Of a DNA stretch of 64,000 bases, positions 10,714 to 20,921 are shown piece by piece. Under the pieces are notes generated by a model that saw only the letters and a program-made list of their open reading frames with translations, was not told where the DNA came from and made no database searches. Each line of letters starts with the position of its first letter. Positions within the stretch are counted from its first letter, which is position 1. Made by a program: the position numbers and the translations under genes. Where the stretch lies: the NCBI GenBank assembly GCA_913776045.1, contig CAJYOI010000016.1:1-64000 (forward strand), read 5' to 3'. The stretch is from an uncultured Sphingomonas sp. GTDB taxonomy: Bacteria > Pseudomonadota > Alphaproteobacteria > Sphingomonadales > Sphingomonadaceae.

Positions 10714-11214
10714 GACCCCGGAAACCGTGGCCGTCGAGATGCACGCCTACAAGTAGGGTCGGCAAACCGAGTACGCGCATTCCCTCGCGAAGCTGACCAC
10801 CGCGATCACGCACAATCCGGGCAACGGCATGCGCACGGCCGACAACACACCGCAGGCGATGTCGCTTTTGATTACCGACGGCATGCGCGACGACGAACGC
10901 GGTCGCCGACAGATCGGCCCGATCACCACCGTGCAAGGCGACACGACCAAGGCCCGCGGCGTACGTATCGCCGTTCTCTGCACGGCCTATCACCTCGAAT
11001 CGATCAACTACGACGCGTGGTCGGTCAATAACGTGGTCTGGCGCCTGCCGCAGATCGCGCCGGCACTGCGTAGCTGTGCGAGTGATGGCCTGTCCTTCTG
11101 AGTCGACAGTCGGCAGCATTTCGGACGCACCGAACGCATTGTTCCAGAAGGCGATCGAGTCTTCGCACCTGACGCGGCGACACCGCCGACGCTTTCACGA
11201 GCAACTTTACATCT
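10711..11214 (+). pseudogene. Remnant of TadG-like gene (3' end only)
   Basis: In the frame shared with 10829 the sequence reads TPETVAVEMHAYK, then a TAG (10754-10756), then TEYAHSLAKLTTAITHNP, MSLLITDGMRDDERGRRQIGPI, RGVRIAVLCTAYHL and LPQIAPALRSCASDG. This matches the C-terminal part of TadG-type VWA proteins. The frame stops at 11099-11101, while STVGSISDAPNALFQKAIES continues in another frame, which is the usual TadG ending. The N-terminal membrane anchor and MIDAS part are absent, so this is the relic left by a large deletion. Confidence 0.7.
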
Positions 11215-11360
11215 GATTTATATCAATATCGCACTTAAATCCGCTGGCTCGAACGGGAAATTAACCTTGCCCGTGAAAAATGTGGTCGGTCATCGACGGG
11301 GTCGGTGTAGCGAGGGTTAGACGGTCGATGGGTGCGGGGCAGCGGCATTGTGGGTTTTTG

Positions 11361-13145
11361 ATGCGGCTATTGCGCGATGTTCGCGGCAACACGCTGGCCA
11401 TCATGACCGCCGCGCTGATCCCGCTGGCTGGCCTGGTTGGCGGCGGTATCGATGTCAGTCGCATGTACATCCTGAAGACGCGCCTGCAGCACGCCTGCGA
11501 CGCGGGGGCGCTGGCCGGCCGCAAAGCGATGGGCGGCGGCACATGGTCATACAATAATTACTACGCGCGCGCGCAGGCGAACCAGTTCTTCGACGGCAAC
11601 ATCCGGTCGGGTATCTTCAGTTCGACCGACATGACTCGCGAGTTCACCGAAAACGCCGGGCGCGTGGTGGGTACGGCATCCGCCACGATCCCGATGACGC
11701 TGATGCGCATTTTCGGCAAAATGACCGATACGCTGTCGGTCACGTGCGATGCGGAAATGCGACTGCCAAACACCGACGTGATGTTCGTGCTGGATACGAC
11801 CGGGTCGATGGGCGACACCCCCGCCGGCGACAGCATGTCGAAGCTGGCGAGCCTCAAGATTTCGGTCAAATGCTTCTACGAGATCGTCGCGCGACTGGAC
11901 ACCGATGCGACTTGTACGACCGGTACGCCCAGCGGCGGGACCGGCAGCCAAGTTCAGATCCGCTTCGGCTTCGTGCCCTATGCCACCAACGTCAACGTCG
12001 GAAAGCTGCTCAGCCCGGACTGGATCGCCGACACCGCCAATTACCAGACGCGAAGCGTGGAAAGCGTCAGCTGGAGCAATTGGGAACTCGTCGATTACTA
12101 TACGGCATCGCGTTACGACACCTGCAAACCTGCCCCGGCGAACACGAGCACCAGGGAATATAGAGTGCTGGGGCCGACCCGCACGTACAACGGGTATACC
12201 TATTCGTCGTGGTACTGCATCTACGAAGCGCGTGACTACAATAATGTCACCTGGACCTACAATTCACTTCCCGTCACCACCAACCTTCTGAAAAACGGTT
12301 CTGGATTCAATACCAATTTTCAGTGGCCGATCGGGTCCGGTGGCGCAAATGTCACGATTAACTGGGACGGATGCGTCGAAGAACGACAGACCGTTTCCCA
12401 GGCCAGCTACACGCCCGTGCCAAGCGGTGCCAAGGACCTCGACATCGATTCGATCCCTTCCACAAGCGACGCGACGACGCAGTGGAAGCCGGTACTGCCG
12501 GATCTGATCTATACCCGCTCGAACGGCTCGGGCTGGACCACCAGTGCGGTCAGCAGCACCAGCGACATGAGGCGCGATTATTATTACGCCTGCCCGCGCG
12601 AGGCGAAGAAGCTGCAATCGTGGCCGGACGCCAATGCCTTCGACACCTACGTCGACGGCCTCTATTCGGAGGGAAACACCTATCACGACATCGGCCTGAT
12701 CTGGGGTGCGCGGCTGATGTCGCCGACCGGCCTGTTCGCATCGGAAAACGCGTTCACGCCGCAGGGTGGTGAGATCGAGCGGCACATGATCTTCATGACC
12801 GACGGCGACGCTTGCACCGGCGTCAACAATTATACCGCTTACGGCGTCAACTGGTTCGACCGCCGCACGACCGGGGCGGCGTCGGCACCAACGGAGGGCT
12901 GTACGAGCACCGGGACGCTGACACAGCAAGTGAACGCCCGGACCGAGGCGCTGTGCACCGTCATCAAGAACAAGAACATCACTCTGTGGGTCATTACCTT
13001 CGGCTATGTCGATCCGACCACGGTCACGCGCATGACCGCATGCGCATCGTCCGGACGCTATTTCAGCGCGAACAACGCCGCGCAGTTGCAGTCGACGTTC
13101 AAGTCGATCGCCGATCAGATTTCGCAGTTGAGGCTCACGCGGTGA
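11361..13145 (+). CDS. TadG-like pilus assembly protein with VWA domain
   Basis: This 594-residue protein has an N-terminal membrane anchor (RDVRGNTLAIMTAALIPLAGLVGGGIDVSR), the paired TadG feature LQHACDAGALAGRKAM, and a von Willebrand A domain starting at VMFVLDTTGSM (MIDAS Asp-145, Thr, Ser). The domain continues to HMIFMTDGDACTG and LWVITFGY, with C-terminal SIADQISQLRLTR. TadG-type proteins act at the envelope in Flp/Tad pilus assembly or cell-wall attachment. In-frame upstream starts at 11280 and 11328 exist, but 11361 (MRLLRDVRGN) places the anchor at the N-terminus. It overlaps the next gene by GTGA. Confidence 0.85.
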   Translation: MRLLRDVRGNTLAIMTAALIPLAGLVGGGIDVSRMYILKTRLQHACDAGALAGRKAMGGGTWSYNNYYARAQANQFFDGNIRSGIFSSTDMTREFTENAGRVVGTASATIPMTLMRIFGKMTDTLSVTCDAEMRLPNTDVMFVLDTTGSMGDTPAGDSMSKLASLKISVKCFYEIVARLDTDATCTTGTPSGGTGSQVQIRFGFVPYATNVNVGKLLSPDWIADTANYQTRSVESVSWSNWELVDYYTASRYDTCKPAPANTSTREYRVLGPTRTYNGYTYSSWYCIYEARDYNNVTWTYNSLPVTTNLLKNGSGFNTNFQWPIGSGGANVTINWDGCVEERQTVSQASYTPVPSGAKDLDIDSIPSTSDATTQWKPVLPDLIYTRSNGSGWTTSAVSSTSDMRRDYYYACPREAKKLQSWPDANAFDTYVDGLYSEGNTYHDIGLIWGARLMSPTGLFASENAFTPQGGEIERHMIFMTDGDACTGVNNYTAYGVNWFDRRTTGAASAPTEGCTSTGTLTQQVNARTEALCTVIKNKNITLWVITFGYVDPTTVTRMTACASSGRYFSANNAAQLQSTFKSIADQISQLRLTR

Positions 13146-13762
13146 TCGGCGGCTTCCGCATGCGACTCCGTGACCTTTGCGCCGATCCGGGCGGGGTGAC
13201 GGTCGTCGAGTTCGGCATGGTCGCGCCGGTGATGTGCCTGTTGCTGATGGGCGCGTTCGACGTCAGTCACACGCTATACACACGGGCCGTCCTGCAGGGC
13301 GTAGTTCAGAAGTCTGCGCGCGACTCGTCCTTGGAATCCGGGACCGAAGCGGCGTCGCAGGCCGCGCTCGACGCGAAGGTCACGGCCCAGGCGAAGGCCA
13401 TGAACAGCGGCGCGACGGTCACCATCACCCGCCGCTTCTACCGTACCTTCACCGAAGCAGCGGCGGCTCGGGCGGAGTCGTTCACAGACACCAACGGTAA
13501 TCTGACCTGCGACGCGAACGAACCCTATGTCGATGCCAACGGCAACTCCGTCTGGGACAAGGACGGCGGCAATGCCGGCCAGGGCGGCGCCAAGGACGCG
13601 ACCCTCTACACCGTCCGCATGACCTATCCGCGGATCGTCCCGGTTATCGGTTTCATCGGCCTGGGCAATACGCAGACGATCACCGCGCAGACCGTGCTGG
13701 AAAACCAGCCTTATGGCGACCAGCAAAGCTATGCCACGCCGGTCGTCCGGAATTGCGCGTGA
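13142..13762 (+). CDS. TadE-like pilin/assembly protein with Asp-rich loops
   Basis: This 206-residue protein begins at GTG 13142, overlapping the TadG stop. It has a TadE motif (PGGVTVVEFGMVAPVMCLLLMGAFDVSHTLY) with the conserved Val-Glu-Phe just before the hydrophobic helix. The second half contains DTNGNLTCDANEPYVDANGN and SVWDKDGG, which look like calcium-binding Asp/Asn loops not usual in TadE. The remainder is predicted periplasmic. It is the middle gene of a TadG-TadE-TadE operon and overlaps the next gene as GTGA. Confidence 0.82.
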   Translation: MIGGFRMRLRDLCADPGGVTVVEFGMVAPVMCLLLMGAFDVSHTLYTRAVLQGVVQKSARDSSLESGTEAASQAALDAKVTAQAKAMNSGATVTITRRFYRTFTEAAAARAESFTDTNGNLTCDANEPYVDANGNSVWDKDGGNAGQGGAKDATLYTVRMTYPRIVPVIGFIGLGNTQTITAQTVLENQPYGDQQSYATPVVRNCA

Positions 13763-14421
13763 CCCCCGGTGCTCGATCCTATCGTTTGCTGCGCCGGCTG
13801 CTCCTTGAAAGGCGCGCTGTGGCGCTGATCGAATTTGCCTACGTACTGCCAATCTTCATCCTGATGGCGCTGACGGGTGCCGAGCTGACCAATTTCGTCA
13901 CGACCCGCATGCGGATCAGCCAGGTAGCCCTGCAGATCGCGGACAACGCCGCGCGCATGGGCAATGGATCGCAGTTGCAGGCGAAGACCATTTCCGAAGC
14001 CGACATCAACGACCTTCTGACCGGCGCCGGTTTGCAGGCGGGCGAGCTCGACCTCTTCACCCGCGGCCGGGTGGTGTTGGTCAGCCTGGAGCCCGCCGCG
14101 AGGCCGAATACGGCCGCCACGTACAAGATCGGCTGGAGACGCTGTCGCGGATCGAAAACTTATACGCCGCTGTACACGACCGGCCTCGCCTCGCCGAACT
14201 TCCCGGATGGCCTCGGCCCGGCCGGACGGAAGGTCACCGCGCCCGACAACGGCGCGACGATGTTCGTCGAAGTCGCCTACGACTATCGCCCGCTCATCAA
14301 GACCGGCCTGTTCGGCGACAACCAGATCATCGAATTCGCATCGATGATGGTTCGCGACCGGCGTGACACGTCGACCGCGCCGACCAATACGGAAAACGCG
14401 CCGATCAGCCGTTGCAGCTGA
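13759..14421 (+). CDS. TadE-like pilus assembly protein
   Basis: This 220-residue protein has a typical TadE start: a basic stretch, then AVALIEFAYVLPIFILMALTGAELTNFVTTRMR with Glu before the membrane helix. The periplasmic part contains NDLLTGAGLQ and FVEVAYDYRPLIKTGLFGDN, the latter matching the shared TadE C-terminal region. GTG at 13759 overlaps the previous stop (GTGA) and is preferred over the in-frame TTG at 13753. It ends 67 bases before the converging pdhB. Together with its two upstream neighbours it forms a complete minor-component set, but no prepilin peptidase, secretin or TadA ATPase is in the window. Confidence 0.82.
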   Translation: MTPGARSYRLLRRLLLERRAVALIEFAYVLPIFILMALTGAELTNFVTTRMRISQVALQIADNAARMGNGSQLQAKTISEADINDLLTGAGLQAGELDLFTRGRVVLVSLEPAARPNTAATYKIGWRRCRGSKTYTPLYTTGLASPNFPDGLGPAGRKVTAPDNGATMFVEVAYDYRPLIKTGLFGDNQIIEFASMMVRDRRDTSTAPTNTENAPISRCS

Positions 14422-14487
14422 CCGACGCGTTTCGATCGGCAGCCCTGCCCTGCCGTCCATCAGGTCGGCGGGACGGGCGCGTTCCTA

Positions 14488-15924
14488 TCAGCGATAGGTG
14501 ACCTTCTTTACCGCCGCGACGACCTTGTCCGCGGTGATGAGCGCCAGCTTTTCGAGGTTCGCGGCGTAGGGCAACGGCACGTCCTCGTTGGTCACGCGCA
14601 GCACCGGTGCGTCGAGGTCGTCGAAGCCTTCCTCCATGACGATCGCGGTGATCTCACTCGCGATCGAGCAGGTCGGCCAGCCTTCCTCGACCACGACCAG
14701 GCGGTTGGTCTTGGCGAGCGACTTCAGCACCGTCTTCTTGTCGAGCGGGCGCAGCGTGCGCAGGTCGATGACCTCCGCGTCGATACCTTCCTCGGCCAGC
14801 TTGTCGGCGGCCTCCAGCGAAACGCCGACGCCGATCGAATAGCTGACCAAAGTCACGTCCTTGCCCGGACGCATGATCCGCGCCTTGCCGATCGGCAGGA
14901 CGAAGTCGTCGATCTTCGGCACGTCGAACGAGCGGCCGTACATCAGTTCGTTTTCCAGGAAGACGACCGGGTCTTCGCTGCGGATCGCGGCCTTCAGCAG
15001 GCCCTTGGCATCCTGCGCGTCATAGGGCGCAATCACGATCAGGCCGGGGACGCTCGCATACCATGGGCCGTAGTTCTGCGAATGCTGCGCGCCGACGCGA
15101 CTGGCGGCACCATTGGGACCACGGAACACGATCGGGCAGCGCATCTGGCCGCCGGACATATAGTTGGTCTTGGCGGCCGAATTGATGATGTGGTCGATCG
15201 CCTGCATCGCGAAGTTGAACGTCATGAACTCGACGATCGGGCGTAGGCCCGACATCGCCGCGCCCGTGCCGATCCCGGCGAAACCATATTCGGTGATCGG
15301 CGTGTCGATGACGCGCTTCTCGCCGAATTCGTCGAGCAGGCCCTGGGTGACCTTGTACGCACCCTGATATTGCGCGACTTCCTCGCCCATCACGAACACG
15401 CGCTCGTCGGCGCGCATTTCTTCAGCCATCGCGTCGCGCAGCGCTTCGCGAACGGTCGTCTTCACCATCTCGGTGCCCTCGGGCACCTCGGGATTCTCGA
15501 CCTCGGCCTCGTGACTCGCGGCTTCGAACAGCTGGCGCGCGCCGGTTTCGACCTTTTCCTGCGAAGGGTGTGCCGAATCCTCGACCTTGTCGTCCTTCTT
15601 GGCGTCGGCCTTCGCTTCCGGTGCGGGCGTGTCGTCCTTGGCGGCCGGAGCCGGCGCAGCGTCGGCGGCCGATGCATCCTCGCCCTCAGCCAGCAGCGTC
15701 GCGATGACGGTGCCGACCTTCACGTTGTCCGTGCCCTCGGCGACCATCAGCTTGCCGATGGTGCCTTCGTCGACGGCTTCGAATTCCATCGTCGCCTTGT
15801 CGGTCTCGATCTCGGCCATAATGTCGCCGGACTTGACCGTGTCGCCTTCCTTCACCAGCCACTTGGCCAGCGTGCCCTCCTCCATCGTGGGCGACAGTGC
15901 CGGCATCTTGATCTCAATCGGCAT
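14488..15924 (-). CDS. pdhB: Pyruvate dehydrogenase E1 component, beta subunit with lipoyl domain
   Basis: This 478-residue subunit makes the alpha2-beta2 E1 enzyme with PdhA, decarboxylating pyruvate and passing the acetyl unit to the lipoyl group. Residues 1-80 form a lipoyl domain with acceptor Lys-43 ([11 protein letters not shown]). An Ala/Asp/Lys-rich linker follows at about 82-150, then the transketolase-type beta domain ([33 protein letters not shown]) and the C-terminal thiolase-like domain ([20 protein letters not shown]). The extra lipoyl domain on E1-beta is characteristic of alphaproteobacteria. Its ATG overlaps the pdhA stop by one base (TGATG). Confidence 0.96.
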   Translation of the reverse strand: MPIEIKMPALSPTMEEGTLAKWLVKEGDTVKSGDIMAEIETDKATMEFEAVDEGTIGKLMVAEGTDNVKVGTVIATLLAEGEDASAADAAPAPAAKDDTPAPEAKADAKKDDKVEDSAHPSQEKVETGARQLFEAASHEAEVENPEVPEGTEMVKTTVREALRDAMAEEMRADERVFVMGEEVAQYQGAYKVTQGLLDEFGEKRVIDTPITEYGFAGIGTGAAMSGLRPIVEFMTFNFAMQAIDHIINSAAKTNYMSGGQMRCPIVFRGPNGAASRVGAQHSQNYGPWYASVPGLIVIAPYDAQDAKGLLKAAIRSEDPVVFLENELMYGRSFDVPKIDDFVLPIGKARIMRPGKDVTLVSYSIGVGVSLEAADKLAEEGIDAEVIDLRTLRPLDKKTVLKSLAKTNRLVVVEEGWPTCSIASEITAIVMEEGFDDLDAPVLRVTNEDVPLPYAANLEKLALITADKVVAAVKKVTYR

Positions 15925-16979
15925 CAGTACGACTCCACCAGCACTTCAGTGTACAGTTCGGCCGGATCCGGCTCGGGGGCATTCTCGGCAAAGTCGGCGG
16001 ATTCGTTGACGACCTTGCGGATCTCCTGCTCGACCACTTTCAGGTCGGCTTCGGTCACGCCCTGCGCTTCGAGCAGCTTCTTGACGTGGTCGATCGGATC
16101 CGACTTGTCGCGGACGGCCTGGACTTCGTCGCGGCTACGATATTTCGCCGGATCGGACATCGAATGCCCACGATAGCGATAGGTCTTCATCTCGAGGATG
16201 ATCGGCCCCTTGCCGGCACGGACCCATTCCAGCGCCGTCTCGGCCGCACCGCGGCTGGCGAGCACGTCCATGCCGTCGACCTGGATGCCCGGAATGCGGA
16301 ACGATTCACCGCGGCGGTAGAGCTGATCTTCCGACGAGGCGCGATTGACCGACGTGCCCATGGCGTACTGGTTGTTCTCGATCACGAAGATGATCGGCAG
16401 CTTCCACAGCTCGGCCATGTTGAAGGCTTCGTAGACCTGGCCCTGGTTGGCCGCGCCGTCACCGAAATAGGCCAGCGTCACGCCTCCGTCGCCACTGTAT
16501 TTGTGCTTGAACGCGAGCCCTGCGCCCAGCGACACCTGCGCACCGACGATGCCGTGCCCGCCGTAGAACTTGTGCTCGGTCGAGAACATGTGCATCGACC
16601 CGCCCTTGCCCTTCGAGATGCCGGCGGCGCGCCCGGTGAGCTCGGCCATGATGACCTTGGGATCGATGCCATAGGCGAGCATATGGCCATGGTCGCGGTA
16701 TCCGGTGATGACCGAATCCTTGTCGCCGTCCAGCGCCGACTGCAGCCCGACCGCGACCGCTTCCTGGCCGATGTACAGGTGGCAGAAACCGCCGATCAGG
16801 CCCAGGCCATAGAGCTGACCCGCCTTTTCCTCGAAGCGGCGGATCAGCAGCATGTCCTTGTAGAACTGCAGCAGTTCGTCCTTGGTAGCCTCATAGGGCT
16901 TGGGCTCGGCCGGGCGTTCGCGATTGGAAATCGGCGGTTCGCCGGCGGGGGCGGTGGTGCGTGCGGGGGCTTTTGCCAC
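15924..16979 (-). CDS. pdhA: Pyruvate dehydrogenase E1 component, alpha subunit
   Basis: The 351-residue subunit binds thiamine diphosphate: the [17 protein letters not shown] to ENNQYAMG stretch is the ThDP/Mg2+ motif. [14 protein letters not shown] is the phosphorylation-loop-type segment, and GGSMHMF and [10 protein letters not shown] are typical of the family. The N-terminal 30 residues are Pro/Ala-rich. It is the first gene of the pdhA-pdhB pair, which may have further members outside the window. The 106-base gap to ftsB shows no clear terminator. Confidence 0.97.
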   Translation of the reverse strand: MAKAPARTTAPAGEPPISNRERPAEPKPYEATKDELLQFYKDMLLIRRFEEKAGQLYGLGLIGGFCHLYIGQEAVAVGLQSALDGDKDSVITGYRDHGHMLAYGIDPKVIMAELTGRAAGISKGKGGSMHMFSTEHKFYGGHGIVGAQVSLGAGLAFKHKYSGDGGVTLAYFGDGAANQGQVYEAFNMAELWKLPIIFVIENNQYAMGTSVNRASSEDQLYRRGESFRIPGIQVDGMDVLASRGAAETALEWVRAGKGPIILEMKTYRYRGHSMSDPAKYRSRDEVQAVRDKSDPIDHVKKLLEAQGVTEADLKVVEQEIRKVVNESADFAENAPEPDPAELYTEVLVESY

Positions 16980-17085
16980 GATGCTAAGAAACCTCGTTCC
17001 GAACGGAGTCAGGAACTGAGGCCTATGGCCGGAAAGTGCACCGCCTGCAACCGGTGGCAGCGCCCCTTTCGCCCTTACGGAAACG

Positions 17086-17412
17086 TCAGTTGAGCGGGAC
17101 GATGACCTCGTCCGGGTGCACGACGTTCAGGTTCTTGCGCGTCATTTCATCGACCATGTCGGGGTTCGCGCGCTTCGGGTCGAGCAGCGCGACGCGATTC
17201 TTGAGTTCGGTGCGCTGCTTGTCGAGCTTCTCGTAATCCGCGCGGCGCTTTTCCAGCTGCCGCGAATAGTCACGGTACGACAGGATGCCGTTGGGTCCGA
17301 GCACCGCATAATAGCCGAAGAAGCCCATAAGGATCAGCGCCGCCGCCGGCAGGCCGGCACGGCGGAGGATGGCCGAGGGGGGCGTCTTGGTTCGGGCGCG
17401 GACGGCGGGCAT
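17086..17412 (-). CDS. ftsB: FtsB/DivIC-type septum formation initiator
   Basis: This 108-residue single-pass membrane protein has a basic N-terminus, one hydrophobic helix (about 20-40, AALILMGFFGYYAVLG), the NGILSYRDYSRQLE motif that follows the helix, and a coiled-coil stretch to about 75. This is the size and layout of FtsB, which links FtsL and FtsQ in the divisome. It sits between eno and pdhA, a placement common in alphaproteobacteria. It is transcribed with the same orientation as both, and reads MPAVRARTKTPP at its start. Confidence 0.85.
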   Translation of the reverse strand: MPAVRARTKTPPSAILRRAGLPAAALILMGFFGYYAVLGPNGILSYRDYSRQLEKRRADYEKLDKQRTELKNRVALLDPKRANPDMVDEMTRKNLNVVHPDEVIVPLN

Positions 17413-17474
17413 GTAGGGTTAATCGCTTAATCAAGCGGTTGGTTCAAGCCATTCCGCAATCCTCCTCGCGCGCG

Positions 17475-17572
17475 GAGAGGGGGACCGCCGGCGAAGTCGG
17501 TGGTGGAGGGAGCGGGCCCACGGGTGTCATTTGCGGAGCGCCCCCTCCACCGGCTTCGCCGACCCCCCTCCC
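17475..17572. repeat. Large inverted repeat between eno and ftsB
   Basis: The left arm (from about GAGGGGGACCGCCGGCGAAG at 17475-17510) is nearly complementary to the right arm (CCCCCTCCACCGGCTTCGCC at 17540-17572). A 29-base spacer contains TGTCATTTGC. It can form a long imperfect hairpin in the 181-base gap between ftsB and eno. It resembles a dispersed, GC-rich intergenic repeat class known in sphingomonads. It may act as a transcript end or stability element for eno, whose 3' end it follows. Confidence 0.65.
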
Positions 17573-17593
17573 CGTGTCGGGGAGAATATCAGC

Positions 17594-18886
<1,293 letters not shown>

Positions 18887-18949
18887 CTAGATGTGTGTTG
18901 GCTTCGCGGGGCGCCTCTAACGGTTCGCCGTCGTAACGGCAACGCCGAT

Positions 18950-18974
18950 GGAACCGCCCCGCCCCCGCCTTGTT
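18950..18974 (+). promoter_or_regulatory. Candidate extracytoplasmic sigma (EcfG-type) promoter
   Basis: GGAACC (18950-18955) is followed by TGTT at 18971-18974, with 16 bases between GGAAC and TGTT. This is close to the alphaproteobacterial general-stress promoter GGAAC-N16/17-CGTT, with one mismatch in the -10 part. It lies 32 bases before the first gene of a run of small membrane or stress-type proteins, where such a promoter would make sense. One mismatch in a short motif makes it uncertain. Confidence 0.4.
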
Positions 18975-19005
18975 GTGGAGGCGAACCGAAGGAAGGCGTC
19001 AGATC

Positions 19006-19503
19006 ATGGCCAAAGATACGGAAACCGCCGGCAACTTGGACGTGGAATTCACGCCCGAACCCGGCCTGGAAGATCGCTTCAACAACCGCGATGCGGAGAA
19101 CGGCACCGCAACGTCGGAAAAATTGCGCGGCGCCAAGCAGTTGGTGAAGGACGAGGCAGGCAAACTGACCGGCCAAGCGGGAGAGAAGCTGCGCGCCTTG
19201 GCCGACGACGGCAAGGCCCGCGCGACCGGTGCGCTCGACGAGCTTGCCAAGACCATTGAGGATACGGCAGCGACGATCGACGAGAAGGTCGGCCCGCAGT
19301 TCGGCGGCTATGCCCGCTCGGCATCGGGCGCGGTGACCAGCTTCGCCGACACTCTGCGGGACAAGGAGATCGACGATCTGCTCGACGACGCACGCGATTT
19401 TGTCCGGAAGTCGCCGGGTGTCGCGATCGGCGCGGCGGCGGCGGTAGGCTTCGTGCTCGCCCGCCTCGTCCAGTCGGGCATCGACGCGAACCGCGACGCC
19501 TGA
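19006..19503 (+). CDS. DUF883/YqjD-like membrane-anchored protein
   Basis: This 165-residue protein is acidic and helical. Residues 40-130 form amphipathic helices of the KDEAGKLTGQAGEKLRALADDGKA type, followed by a C-terminal single membrane segment (GVAIGAAAAVGFVLARLVQSG). This tail-anchored layout matches DUF883/ElaB-YqjD proteins, some of which bind ribosomes or are induced in stationary phase; whether that applies here is inference. The ATG at 19006 has GAAGGAAGG upstream. It heads four consecutive small genes of similar character. Confidence 0.72.
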   Translation: MAKDTETAGNLDVEFTPEPGLEDRFNNRDAENGTATSEKLRGAKQLVKDEAGKLTGQAGEKLRALADDGKARATGALDELAKTIEDTAATIDEKVGPQFGGYARSASGAVTSFADTLRDKEIDDLLDDARDFVRKSPGVAIGAAAAVGFVLARLVQSGIDANRDA

Positions 19504-19527
19504 CGTCTGGCCGGCAGGGGGACCGCA

Positions 19528-19878
19528 ATGACGGGATTGCCGAACGAACCTGAAGCTGGCGTGGGCGTCGGCGACGCGATCGTCCAGGTCGCCGAGGACG
19601 CCCGCGCCTATGCGATGGCGCAGGTCGACGTGGCAAAGGCGGTCGCGACGGCCCGGCTGCGCGCAGCGAAGCTGGGGTTGATCCTGGGCGTTGCCGCGAT
19701 CTTCCTCGCAGGCTCGGCTTTGACGGCCTTTCTCGTGGGCCTCATCATGGCGCTGTCGACCAGGACCGGGCCGCTTCTCGCGACGGCGATCGTCGTAGTG
19801 GCCGTTCTGGCGATCACCGGGCTGCTCGGCAAGCTGGCGGCGTCGCGGCTGTCGCGCGCGTTCGGAGGTGACACATGA
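19528..19878 (+). CDS. Phage-holin-family (DUF1469/Holin_X-like) membrane protein
   Basis: This 116-residue protein has an N-terminal helix (VAEDARAYAMAQVDVAKAVATARLRAAKLG) followed by two hydrophobic segments of about 20 residues each and a short basic C-terminus. This is the layout of the Holin_X/DUF1469 family, which despite its name is usually a chromosomal envelope protein. GGCAGGGGGACCGCA lies before ATG 19528. It overlaps the next gene by ATGA, so translation is coupled. Nothing phage-like surrounds it. Confidence 0.75.
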   Translation: MTGLPNEPEAGVGVGDAIVQVAEDARAYAMAQVDVAKAVATARLRAAKLGLILGVAAIFLAGSALTAFLVGLIMALSTRTGPLLATAIVVVAVLAITGLLGKLAASRLSRAFGGDT

Positions 19879-20195
19879 CTGATGATCCCACGGTCGTTGC
19901 CGCCCGTGCCCGCGCGTCGGCTGCTCGCGCCCGGCTGGACGCCTCGCTTTCTGTGGCGAAGCAGCGGCTCAATCCGAAGTCGATCGCCGCAGACGCCGTC
20001 GGCACCGCGGCCGACAAGGCGAGCCTAGCGGCTCAGACCGGCATCCAGGTCGTTCGTGAACGCCCGGCGATCGCCGCAGCCGTCGCGGGTGCCGTGGGCC
20101 TCGCCCTTGCGCACAAGCCGTTGCTGGGCTGGGCTACCGCATTGATCGGGCGCGACGACGCAACCGCCGCGTCCGACACGAGTTCAGAAAACTAA
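19875..20195 (+). CDS. Small Ala-rich protein, possibly DUF3618-like
   Basis: This 106-residue protein has an Arg/Ala-rich coiled N-terminus (VAARARASAARARLDASLSVAKQRLNP) and one moderately hydrophobic segment near 70-95 (AIAAAVAGAVGLALAHKPLLGW). It resembles the small DUF3618 or phasin-like membrane-associated proteins found next to holin-family and DUF883 genes. Its ATG overlaps the previous stop by 4 bases. The identity is weak, but the coupling shows it is expressed with the holin-family gene. Confidence 0.55.
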   Translation: MTDDPTVVAARARASAARARLDASLSVAKQRLNPKSIAADAVGTAADKASLAAQTGIQVVRERPAIAAAVAGAVGLALAHKPLLGWATALIGRDDATAASDTSSEN

Positions 20196-20215
20196 ATATC
20201 TGTAAGGACATCATC

Positions 20216-20629
20216 ATGGCCGAAACATCCAAGTCCGCCAAGAACAAGCCGGCCAACCGCGACAAGCTGGCCGACGCCCGCGAAGCGGCGTTCGACCGTG
20301 CCAAGTCGGCGGTAAAGGGCCTCGAATCCAACCCCGTCGGCGTGCTCGTCGGCGGCCTGACGGTCGGCCTGATCGCCGGCGCGCTGATCCCGCGCAGCAA
20401 GCAGGAAAAGAAGTTGCTTGGCACCGTCGGCAAGCGATTGGCCGAAGGCGCGACGGCGGCGGTCATCGCGGCGCGCGAAACCGGGAAGGAACAGCTAAGC
20501 GGTGCCGTGCTCGGCCGTGATGCCGCACGCGAAAGCGCTCGCAAGGTCTTCGACAGCGCGCTGACCGCGGCACGCAAGGGCAAGAAGAAGGCCGAAGACA
20601 CCGTCGAGCGCGCCGCAGACCCGGCCTGA
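20216..20629 (+). CDS. Basic small protein with short hydrophobic core
   Basis: This 137-residue protein is rich in Lys, Arg and Ala, with a short hydrophobic stretch (PVGVLVGGLTVGLIAGALIP, about 41-60) flanked by charged regions and a C-terminal helix of the ARKVFDSALTAARKGKKKAED type. It resembles no enzyme family. TAAGGAC lies seven bases before ATG. It is the fourth member of the 19.0-20.6 kb cluster, all of which look like envelope-associated stress proteins. Membrane insertion is plausible but not certain. Confidence 0.55.
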   Translation: MAETSKSAKNKPANRDKLADAREAAFDRAKSAVKGLESNPVGVLVGGLTVGLIAGALIPRSKQEKKLLGTVGKRLAEGATAAVIAARETGKEQLSGAVLGRDAARESARKVFDSALTAARKGKKKAEDTVERAADPA

Positions 20630-20687
20630 ATGCCTTGACCCCCGGGGATGTGCGGTTATCTGGACCGCGACATTCCCGGGAGTCTCA

Positions 20688-20909
20688 ATGAGCAAGATGC
20701 ATCTGGTGTTCGGCGGCCGCGTGACCGATCCGCGCACGCTCGATTTCGCCGATCTGTCGCAGATCGACATCGTCGGTATCTTCCCCGATTACGCCAGCGC
20801 TGAAAAGGCATGGCGCGAGGCGGCGCAGAAGACCGTCGACGACGCCGAAATGAAGTATGTGCTGGTGCACCTGCACCGACTGCTCGAACCCGACATGCCC
20901 GGCGCATAA
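20688..20909 (+). CDS. DUF4170 protein
   Basis: This 73-residue protein starts MSKMHLVFGGRVTDPRTLDFADLS and contains the DIVGIFPDYASAEKAWREAAQKTVDDAEMKYVLVHLHRLLEP block that defines the DUF4170 family, found in alphaproteobacteria. No function is known to me. GGGAG sits six bases before ATG. An inverted CCCGGG pair brackets the region just upstream (20641 and 20675), and it is followed by a hairpin shared with the converging hflX end. Confidence 0.85.
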   Translation: MSKMHLVFGGRVTDPRTLDFADLSQIDIVGIFPDYASAEKAWREAAQKTVDDAEMKYVLVHLHRLLEPDMPGA

Positions 20910-20921
20910 ACACATGTCGAC

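Noticed and set aside
19528-19878. Prophage lysis gene (holin)
   Set aside because: The family name is misleading. No integrase, capsid or other phage genes are nearby, and the neighbours are chromosomal stress-type genes.
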